From the NCBI GenBank assembly GCA_020161395.1, contig JAIUOE010000003.1, positions 1-64,000 on the forward strand: DNA of 64,000 bases. Direction: 5' to 3'. This DNA comes from Bacteroidota bacterium (lineage in GTDB: Bacteria; Bacteroidota; Ignavibacteria; Ignavibacteriales; Ignavibacteriaceae). Positions 53,872-60,136 of the stretch are shown here, piece by piece (position 1 is the first letter of the stretch; the number at the start of each line of letters is the position of its first letter). The notes below the pieces were generated by a model. That model ran no database searches, was not told the origin of the DNA, and saw only the letters and a list, made by a program, of their open reading frames with translations. A program made the position numbers and the translations under genes.

Positions 53872-54546
53872 ATGTCAAATATTGACCATTTAAATGAACG
53901 CATAAAAAGAATCAGAGAAATATTGGGTGTGAATCAAGAAGAATTTGCATCCATAACTGGAATATCAAGAAGTTCCATCGGCAATTATGAAACAAATGTC
54001 AGCAAGCCGAAATATCCTGATCTTATAAAAATTGCCAAGATAGGCAATGTCACTCTTGACTGGTTGCTTACAGGCGAGGAGAGCAGTTTTACACCACCGG
54101 TAACCGATTTGAAGACCTTAAAAGGGAGTGATGCAAAGCCGGCACATGCAGTGCTCTACCCGCTGATCGACAAGGTAACGGCGGGAGATTTTTCGGCGAA
54201 TGCTCACCAGGAGAACATAGTGGAGTATTACCCCGTCAACTTTGTGAGGAAAAACTGTTTTCTCGTGGAAGTTGAGGGAGACAGCATGACCTGCGACGAC
54301 CCCGATCAGAGCATTCAGGCAGGAGACTTGCTTTTAGTTGACCCCGTGGAGACCGTCACCCCGGGAGATCTTGTTGTGGTGAAGCTTACTTCAACCCGCC
54401 ACATGGTAAAACAGTTCTTCATCTCAAAAGACGGTATCGAACTTAGATCACTTAACCCTTCGCACCCTTCCATCTTCATCACCCCCGATCAGCTTGAATA
54501 CATCTTTCGGGTGGTTTACCATCAACCCAGGGGACGGAGGAAATAA
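53872..54546 (+). CDS. S24 (LexA/CI-type) phage repressor
   Basis: This 224-residue protein has an N-terminal HTH_3 domain (LGVNQEEFASITGISRSSIG and NYETNVSKP) and a C-terminal S24 peptidase domain. The self-cleavage pair is Ala104-Gly105 (VTAGDF), Ser138 is in VEGDSMT and Lys180 in RHMVKQF, so RecA-stimulated self-cleavage after DNA damage is likely. It should bind the operators at 53801-53853, keep the lytic genes off and control its own promoter. It is divergent from the early operon. Confidence 0.93.
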   Translation: MSNIDHLNERIKRIREILGVNQEEFASITGISRSSIGNYETNVSKPKYPDLIKIAKIGNVTLDWLLTGEESSFTPPVTDLKTLKGSDAKPAHAVLYPLIDKVTAGDFSANAHQENIVEYYPVNFVRKNCFLVEVEGDSMTCDDPDQSIQAGDLLLVDPVETVTPGDLVVVKLTSTRHMVKQFFISKDGIELRSLNPSHPSIFITPDQLEYIFRVVYHQPRGRRK

Positions 54547-54568
54547 AAAACCAAACAGGAGAGTAAAA

Positions 54569-54898
54569 ATGAATAAGAAACCAAGACTTGAAGACCAGGA
54601 TAAACCCCTTTTATTGGAAACTCCAGAAACCATCATTGACACACTGGCAACACTCAAGTATGTCGTAGTATTTTTGTTCATCATAGCAGTATCTGTCCCC
54701 TTCATGTTAAACCGCTCGGGCGGCGTCGAGTTATTCCCGATTGTGATACTGATTATTGCAGGAGCATTTTTAGTCCTGTCTATCGCAGCCGTAGAAAAGC
54801 TCTTCATATTCCTTTTCCAGATCCGTGAAGCACTGTACCACCAAACCTTTGATAATTATGGTGACGAAGACGAGGAGAAGACCAAGACCGGGGAGTGA
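54569..54898 (+). CDS. Two-span membrane protein downstream of the repressor
   Basis: This 109-residue protein starts MNKKPRLEDQDKPLLLETPE and has two hydrophobic spans (YVVVFLFIIAVSVPFML and LFPIVILIIAGAFLVLSIAA) with an acidic tail. AGGAG precedes the ATG at good spacing; a frame reaching 54494 overlaps the repressor and is rejected. It follows the repressor by 22 bases and is likely co-transcribed in the lysogen. Unknown function. Confidence 0.7.
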   Translation: MNKKPRLEDQDKPLLLETPETIIDTLATLKYVVVFLFIIAVSVPFMLNRSGGVELFPIVILIIAGAFLVLSIAAVEKLFIFLFQIREALYHQTFDNYGDEDEEKTKTGE

Positions 54899-54900
54899 AG

Positions 54901-54984
54901 ATGAATAAGAAATCAAGACTTAAAGAGCAGGATATGCCACTCTTACTTAAAATCAACTACATATTTACCGGAGTGAAAATTTGA
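54901..54984 (+). pseudogene. Truncated second copy of the preceding gene's start
   Basis: The 27-residue frame starts MNKKSRLKEQDMPLLL, close to MNKKPRLEDQDKPLLL of 54569-54898, then diverges and stops. The stop TGA overlaps the ATG of the next gene by one base. It could be a remnant of a tandem duplication or a short leader peptide that couples translation to the next gene. Confidence 0.55.
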
Positions 54985-55853
54985 TGGTGCCGAATAAGAT
55001 AGTTTATAAATTTAATTATTTCCTACTTCAAACAAATGATGAAGACAATATTCTGGATTTGTTCAAATCGACCAATCTGCCAAACAGTAAAACCGAAACA
55101 GGATTTGCATCGCTTCTGGAGATAAATCACACTGAAAAGTATATCACCGGCATTATGGGACTGATTTATGATCAAAATTTACCCGGGAAATATAATCTCA
55201 CAAATCGTCAGCGAGGTCCTCTTGACTTAAATACGGATGAGGGGGTTGTATATGGATCAGCGTTTTTATATGACATTGAAAGGAATGTATTTGTTTACCA
55301 AGGTACGAGACCAGGCGTTTCACCACTGGGATGCATTGGTTACCTCGCAGAACACAACAAAGTCACTGTTGATCCCATTGTGATTTTAGATGTTAATCTT
55401 ATGCAAAAAAATTTAGCAGGAAAAGACATCTCAAACATGGAGATCAAATTATCCAATTCAGGGACACACCTTTTTTCAAAAGATATGTCAGCTAAAGAAC
55501 TTTCTAAAGCTGCTGAAAAGTTCGGTGCAGCCACATTGGATGTTAAGTTTTCTGCAGATAGAGGAAAATCGCTCACCAGAAAAAGTGTAATTAAATTTAT
55601 CAAAGAAGTGATGAGTGATCGCGACACTTATAAAAATCAAATAAAGTCATTGCATCTAACCTATAAAGATGGTGAAGGTAAATCACAATTAGTTGATCTT
55701 ATTTCACATAAGATGACTTTTGACCTTGACTATTTGCGTGGGAGAAATAATATTAGTACCTTATTACGAGAAGATTTTTTAAAACAAGTCATCGACAAAT
55801 ATGAGGAGAACTTACCACGACTAATTCAAAATCTAAACCTACAAAAAACCTGA
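54984..55853 (+). CDS. Soluble protein of unknown function, possible lysogenic cargo
   Basis: This 289-residue protein (start MVPNKIVYKFNYFLL) has the block GVVYGSAFLYDIERNVFVYQ and a helical end (RDTYKNQIKSLHLTY, FLKQVIDKYEENL). The pattern reminds me of DUF6731-type proteins, but I am not certain. No catalytic motif is seen. It is a plus-strand gene between the repressor and integrase, a usual place for cargo. The stop lies beside an A6 run; see the next entry. The ATG overlaps the upstream stop by one base. Confidence 0.6.
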   Translation: MVPNKIVYKFNYFLLQTNDEDNILDLFKSTNLPNSKTETGFASLLEINHTEKYITGIMGLIYDQNLPGKYNLTNRQRGPLDLNTDEGVVYGSAFLYDIERNVFVYQGTRPGVSPLGCIGYLAEHNKVTVDPIVILDVNLMQKNLAGKDISNMEIKLSNSGTHLFSKDMSAKELSKAAEKFGAATLDVKFSADRGKSLTRKSVIKFIKEVMSDRDTYKNQIKSLHLTYKDGEGKSQLVDLISHKMTFDLDYLRGRNNISTLLREDFLKQVIDKYEENLPRLIQNLNLQKT

Positions 55854-55885
55854 TAATTGAGAGGTATTTACCCTATCTTTTAACA

Positions 55886-56290
55886 TTGGTTGGTTTAATT
55901 CTTGTACTTTCATTCCAATTCGATTTTGGAAAAACTTTCAATACAAAAGTACTGGATCAACTTCTCAATACGAGTGCAATCTTTTCAGGTTTCCTGCTGA
56001 CACTCTACGGAATGATTAGCAGTTTGAACACTTTACGAGTTGCAAGACTTGAACTGTTTAAGTCTATCAAAAAAGATTTGAAAAAATATCTGATAGAGGC
56101 GGTAGTTTGGAACATTAGCCTGCATCTGATAATATTAGTGTACTATATTTTACAAATAAAAGATGCTTCATTAAACTGGACGATGCACCTATTTATTTTC
56201 AGTCTTACCGTTCTTGCATTTTCAACAACTATAAGATTTGCTAAAATATTTATTCATCTTGCCGGTGGTAAAGAGATCGATGAAAAATAA
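55886..56290 (+). CDS. Multi-span membrane protein, start uncertain
   Basis: This 134-residue frame begins at TTG 55886 and holds about four hydrophobic spans (LVGLILVLSFQFDF, ILLHLIILVYYILQ-type and LFIFSLTVLAFSTTI). No ATG exists in the frame, which is open from 55805. The natural N-terminus therefore may lie upstream (LIIERYLPYLLTLVG precedes the TTG codon in frame), or it may be the C-terminal part of the preceding gene, joined by -1 slippage or by an extra A in the A6 run at 55843-55848. Function unknown. Confidence 0.5.
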   Translation: MVGLILVLSFQFDFGKTFNTKVLDQLLNTSAIFSGFLLTLYGMISSLNTLRVARLELFKSIKKDLKKYLIEAVVWNISLHLIILVYYILQIKDASLNWTMHLFIFSLTVLAFSTTIRFAKIFIHLAGGKEIDEK

Positions 56291-56349
56291 CCTGAAACTG
56301 ATCTCGAAATTTGATCATGGCGGAAATGACAAGATAGAAGAGTGAACCA

Positions 56350-56562
56350 ATGAACTACTCAGAAATAGCAGCAATACTCGCATTTTTATTTACCGGGATT
56401 TTCTGGCTGGGTGCAATCTTTATGAAGTACCGCCTGAAGGAGAGTGACCCGCCGGTAATTGTACCGAAGTTCAGAACTGAATCGAAGGCAGCTCTCACCA
56501 TTATCTCGTGGGTAACAACATTCATTTTGTTTAACCTGTTCTTCGACTGGATCCGTTCCTGA
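56350..56562 (+). CDS. Small two-span membrane protein
   Basis: This 70-residue protein has spans IAAILAFLFTGIFWLGAIF and ALTIISWVTTFILFNLFF with a short charged loop. It ends two bases before the convergent integrase stop. Unknown function; it completes the plus-strand run behind the repressor. Confidence 0.6.
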   Translation: MNYSEIAAILAFLFTGIFWLGAIFMKYRLKESDPPVIVPKFRTESKAALTIISWVTTFILFNLFFDWIRS

Positions 56563-56564
56563 TC

Positions 56565-57581
56565 TCACTCGAAACTCGGGAACTTCTTCATGTCCTCTAT
56601 CTTTGCTTCATCCAACAGGCGTGCATAGATCTTTGTTGTCTTTAGATCGCTGTGCCCCAGTACCGAGCTGACAACCTCCAAACGCATATTGGCATTCAGT
56701 GCCAGGGTTGCAAATGTATGCCTTGCACAATGAAATGTGACATCCTCAATCCCCGCACTACGAGTCCAGTACCGCACAATTTTTGACATCACCGTTCTAT
56801 TCGGCAGATTAAACAACCTGCCTGTTTCGGGTCTCCCCTCCAGCAGATTCAGAGCATCGGGACCCAAAGGAATTGTAACAAGGTTCTTCGTCTTCTTCTG
56901 GATGATTCTGATACTCCCCTCCCTGATATCACTTCTTGTCAGTCGCTCGATGTCGGAAAGTCTGAGACCGGTATAGCAGCTAAAGAGGAATGCATCTTTT
57001 ATTTCAGGGTTTTCAAAGCAGTCGGTTGCACGGAGTTTCGCCACTTCCTTGAATGTGAGGAACCGTCTGTCGCTCTGATAGACTTTCCCCTTCACACCCT
57101 TGAGCGGGTTCGACGGAATATACTTGCTCTTTACTGCCTGATTAAGAACGAACTTCAGGATGTAGAGCGTGTGAGTGATCGTATTCGGTTTTAGCTCTTT
57201 CATCTCCATGAATCTTTTGAATCGTTTCCAGAATTCTTCATCGATCTCATGGAAAAGCAATTTTCCGTAAGTAAATTTTTGTAAATTTAGAAGTGCATAT
57301 TTTTTGAATTTGTGTTCCGGGTGATCAGCAATCAACTTGGAAAAGAATTCAAGGAAATTCTGTCCGTTCCTTTTGATACTGTTAAGATTGAAATCGTTCT
57401 CCGACAATTTTATCGTCATCATAGCCGCAGTCTTTTCTGCCTGCTGCATGATTTTTTTGTCGACAGAACTGTTTCCGGTCAGCTTGAAACCGGTTGCTTT
57501 GGTGGTTCTTTGCCGTTTATAGTAGATATCGAGGTAGAGATATACACCATTTTTCCGTTTTCTTTGGATTACCTTTATCAT
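56565..57581 (-). CDS. Phage tyrosine recombinase (integrase)
   Basis: This 338-residue integrase has an N-terminal arm-binding segment (MIKVIQRKRKNGVYLYLDIY), a SAM-like core-binding domain and the catalytic domain with Arg in YTGLRLSDIERL, the Lys region TKNLVTIPLG, His-x-x-Arg in FHCARHTFATLAL, His/Trp position in VLGHSDLKTT and the nucleophile Tyr in KIYARLLD. It resembles Bacteroidetes-type phage integrases. The start at 57581 is taken because the longer frame to 57665 runs across the att-type direct repeats. The right candidate att lies 88 bases upstream. Confidence 0.93.
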   Translation of the reverse strand: MIKVIQRKRKNGVYLYLDIYYKRQRTTKATGFKLTGNSSVDKKIMQQAEKTAAMMTIKLSENDFNLNSIKRNGQNFLEFFSKLIADHPEHKFKKYALLNLQKFTYGKLLFHEIDEEFWKRFKRFMEMKELKPNTITHTLYILKFVLNQAVKSKYIPSNPLKGVKGKVYQSDRRFLTFKEVAKLRATDCFENPEIKDAFLFSCYTGLRLSDIERLTRSDIREGSIRIIQKKTKNLVTIPLGPDALNLLEGRPETGRLFNLPNRTVMSKIVRYWTRSAGIEDVTFHCARHTFATLALNANMRLEVVSSVLGHSDLKTTKIYARLLDEAKIEDMKKFPSFE

Positions 57582-57611
57582 ACAACGCACCTGTATTTCG
57601 GGTTGAAAAAT

Positions 57612-57681
57612 CCGGTACTCAATGTACCTGTTTGAAAATGTCCGGTACTCAACTATTGTGCTCAATGCCGGTACTCAAAAA
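57612..57681. repeat. Three direct CCGGTACTCAA repeats at the integrase end, with candidate attR core
   Basis: CCGGTACTCAA occurs at 57612-57622, 57642-57652 and 57668-57678, about 26-30 bases apart. The last copy includes the 13-bp match to 27399-27411. The others look like integrase arm-binding sites. The spacing of about 10 bases per turn over three turns suits a wound complex. Confidence 0.6.
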
Positions 57682-57871
57682 TACGAAAAAGACGGGAAAT
57701 AATGGTAATAAATAGCATGTTGAAATAGTTGCACTTGCAAGCTAAATAGCATAAAAAACAACAATTTAGAGGATTTGAGGCGGGTTTACACAGCTTAAGT
57801 TAGCTTCAAATATAATAAATATTTATGTAATACACTTTCTTTTAATTTCGGAACAACACGGGAGACCCCAA
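57682..57871. other. 190-base gap at the right phage junction
   Basis: The sequence is AT-rich, with no gene and no strong hairpin. GGGAGA lies about 9-14 bases upstream of the DUF4286-like ATG. Its promoter is expected here but no clear match was found. Confidence 0.3.
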
Positions 57872-58204
57872 ATGATTTATTATTATGTTCAAATTTCTGT
57901 GAATACTTCAGTTCAGACCGACTGGATTCAGTGGATGATGGAAACCCATATTCCTGATGTGGTTAAGACAGGTCACTTTAAAAATTGTTACTTCCAGCAG
58001 ATTATCGATCCAATGCCGACAAATCAAAAAGTTGAGTTTCTCGTTGTTTACGAATGTGAATCTGTGGAGACACTCAGGAAATACCGTGAAAACGATGCAC
58101 CCGGTTTGATGGCAGAGCATGAAAAAAAATTCGGCGGTTCCTTTGAAGCCAAAAGATTCGTCGGAGCTCCTCTCAGAATACCTGAAGGCAAAGTAAAATT
58201 CTAA
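57872..58204 (+). CDS. DUF4286-family protein
   Basis: This 110-residue protein starts MIYYYVQISVNTSVQTDWIQ and has WMMETHIPDVVKTGHF and FLVVYECES, the DUF4286 pattern common in Bacteroidetes/Ignavibacteria. It has a ferredoxin-like, antibiotic-monooxygenase-like look, but no enzyme activity is known. It is a single gene with its own terminator. Confidence 0.8.
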   Translation: MIYYYVQISVNTSVQTDWIQWMMETHIPDVVKTGHFKNCYFQQIIDPMPTNQKVEFLVVYECESVETLRKYRENDAPGLMAEHEKKFGGSFEAKRFVGAPLRIPEGKVKF

Positions 58205-58211
58205 TGACAAC

Positions 58212-58245
58212 GGGGAGTGATGAAAAACACCACTCCCCTTTTTTC
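58212..58245 (+). terminator. Terminator after the DUF4286-like gene
   Basis: The stem GGGGAGTG / CACTCCCC with an 11-base loop is followed by six T. The stem is identical to the one at 22032-22050. Confidence 0.85.
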
Positions 58246-58301
58246 CGCTGATTTCATCTATTTATTCGCTATTTTGCGGATTAATACTTTTAATATTTCC
58301 G

Positions 58302-59414
58302 ATGCTTTTAAAAATCCGGACTCTCATGCGCTACTTTAAAATATTTCTGTTTTTGTGTCTTCCTATGCTGGCATTTGCTCAGCAGGCTACAGATTACTTT
58401 CCTGCTACCAATGGATTCAAATGGTACACTAAAACTGCGATTCTCGACTCATTGAACCGGGAAATAGATTCTCTTACAACCTTTTCGATCGATTCCCTTG
58501 CCGGTGAAACCAGCTACAAAGGATTTCAATCAAAATATATTCTCGGGAAAACGGGAATCTACCTGACCGTCCCGTTCCAACCATACATCGATACTTCTTA
58601 TGTTTCGCTGCAAGGTACCGAGGGTAAAACTTATTTTGGGATAGGTAATCTAGGCAGTCTTTTAGGCTTGGCTGATACAACCCTTTTAGACAGCAATCTG
58701 GCGGGTTTCCTTGGACTGCTTTCATCTCTCGAAGGCTGGTATTCCACATATAAATTCGCTAACTCTTTAAACACCAACTATACGCTGTTTCAGAAAGATA
58801 CCAATATCACCATCGATTCCGTTTCTGTCCCGCTCAGATTTCAGGTAAGAGCAAAACGGGTGGCAGATGGACCGGTATCGACTGAAATTGGTGATTTCAA
58901 TTGTAAAAAATTCGTTCTTTCGTATTCGGTGAGTTACATCCTTATCCCGATACTTCCCATAACCCTGATTTCAATCCCTGATACCCACTATGTAGCCCCC
59001 GGAAACTGGGTGGTTAAAACTTTTGCACCATCATCGCGGCTTGATCTCTCTGTGATCGGACAAGGTTCTTTCACTTTCCCCGGCAGGTTTGAGGTGGTGA
59101 TTCCGCCAATTTCTCCGGTTTCTGTCGAAGATGAGAATTCCGGTGAAATTCGTGGTTTTGAGCTTCTACAAAATTTCCCTAACCCGTTCAATCCGGTGAC
59201 AACCATTAAATTCTTCATTCCTAAAGACGCAGCAGTAACTCTAAAGGTGTATGATAATCTTGGAAATGAGGTTTCAGTTTTGCTGAATGAGTACAGGCAG
59301 GTAGGTGAGCACAGGATCAGTTTTGACGGGACCAACCTGTCGAGTGGTGTATATTTTTACAGGCTTGAAGCAGCAGGTACCTCAAAAACTGGACGAATGG
59401 TTTTGTTGAAATAG
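58302..59414 (+). CDS. Secreted protein with T9SS sorting domain
   Basis: This 370-residue protein has a signal peptide (MRYFKIFLFLCLPMLAFAQ from residue 9), a central region without known motif and a C-terminal T9SS type A domain (LLQNFPNPFNPVTTIKF, LSSGVYFYRLE). The first ATG is at 58302; a second at 58326 fits the signal peptide better. It should be exported and anchored or released at the surface. The function of the central part is not recognised. Confidence 0.85.
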   Translation: MLLKIRTLMRYFKIFLFLCLPMLAFAQQATDYFPATNGFKWYTKTAILDSLNREIDSLTTFSIDSLAGETSYKGFQSKYILGKTGIYLTVPFQPYIDTSYVSLQGTEGKTYFGIGNLGSLLGLADTTLLDSNLAGFLGLLSSLEGWYSTYKFANSLNTNYTLFQKDTNITIDSVSVPLRFQVRAKRVADGPVSTEIGDFNCKKFVLSYSVSYILIPILPITLISIPDTHYVAPGNWVVKTFAPSSRLDLSVIGQGSFTFPGRFEVVIPPISPVSVEDENSGEIRGFELLQNFPNPFNPVTTIKFFIPKDAAVTLKVYDNLGNEVSVLLNEYRQVGEHRISFDGTNLSSGVYFYRLEAAGTSKTGRMVLLK

Positions 59415-59504
59415 TAATGTGAAAAGTTTTCCGGACGGGAAGAGAAAAACAACCCGGTCTCCGAATGTTGTTCATTTTCACTTCCCGTGCGACTAAACTC
59501 GAAG

Positions 59505-60005
59505 TTAGATTATCCCAAGTTCTTTTTGAAGTTGAAGTTTTGTGTTCAACAAATCCTGTGATAGAACCTTCACACTTCCTATGACCGGCATGAAATTGGT
59601 ATCCCCGTTCCATCTCGGTACTATATGAAAATGGATGTGATCCGCAATTCCCGCACCTGAAACTTTACCCAGATTGGCTCCAATATTAAATCCTTCAGGA
59701 TTACTCGTTGCTCGCAAAGCCCCAACCAGCCTTTGTATTGTTGCTAATACTTCGGTCATCTCCTCCATTGTCAATTCTGCGATATCTGAAATATGTCTGT
59801 AAGGCACCACCATCAGATGACCGTTATTGTAAGGGTAGAGATTCAAAACAGTAAAAGTTTTTTCTCCTTTGAAAACAACCAGTGACTGGTCATCATCCAG
59901 ACTCTCATTCATCGATCCGCAAAATACACACCCCTTTGCATCACTCTTCTTATCCTTGAAAGATTCAATATATTGTGAACGCCATGGAGACCACATCTTT
60001 TCCAT
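59505..60005 (-). CDS. HIT-family nucleotide hydrolase/transferase
   Basis: This 166-residue protein has the CVFC zinc-type start (GCVFCGSMNE), the HMVVPYRHIS block and the histidine triad IADHIHFHIVPRW. Its layout fits AP4A-phosphorylase-like and HIT hydrolases acting on adenosine polyphosphates or AMP derivatives. The ATG at 60005 has GAGG six bases upstream; a TTG three bases earlier is ignored. Confidence 0.92.
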   Translation of the reverse strand: MEKMWSPWRSQYIESFKDKKSDAKGCVFCGSMNESLDDDQSLVVFKGEKTFTVLNLYPYNNGHLMVVPYRHISDIAELTMEEMTEVLATIQRLVGALRATSNPEGFNIGANLGKVSGAGIADHIHFHIVPRWNGDTNFMPVIGSVKVLSQDLLNTKLQLQKELGII

Positions 60006-60081
60006 CAATTACCTCATTTAATTTATATTAAAGCACAAAAATAGTGATATTGAAACCATTTCCACCATTGATTCCCGGGCA

Positions 60082-60110
60082 TAAAAAAAGGCTGCCCGAA
60101 TGAACAGCCT
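60082..60110 (-). terminator. Terminator after the EF-G-like gene
   Basis: On the minus strand AGGCTG / CAGCCT with a 10-base loop is followed by seven T. It lies about 27 bases after the stop of 60137-62227. Confidence 0.75.
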
Positions 60111-60136
60111 CTTCAGAATGACTGTAAGGTTGAAGT

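Larger units (their letters stand above)
27399..57681. mobile_element. Tailed prophage, about 30.3 kb
   Basis: The segment is bounded by a 13-bp direct repeat CGGTACTCAAAAA (27399-27411 and 57669-57681), the right copy lying next to the integrase. Inside are integrase, repressor, primase, helicase, terminase, capsid, portal, lysis and tail genes, none visibly broken. Between the two repeats all genes read as phage; outside, housekeeping genes resume on both sides. No sheath gene was found, so the tail is likely long and non-contractile. The exact ends rest on one short repeat and could be off by some bases. Confidence 0.85.

Noticed and set aside
56280-56345. 21-codon frame between two membrane-protein genes
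   Set aside because: It overlaps the preceding stop and has no clear ribosome site; too short to support without other data.
59415-59504. ACGGGAAG / CTTCCCGT pair as terminator between convergent genes
   Set aside because: The loop of more than 30 bases and missing T-run make it weak, although the convergent genes may use it.
59317-59613. Minus-strand frame joining the end of the T9SS gene and the HIT gene
   Set aside because: It overlaps two well-supported genes and has no recognisable protein features.
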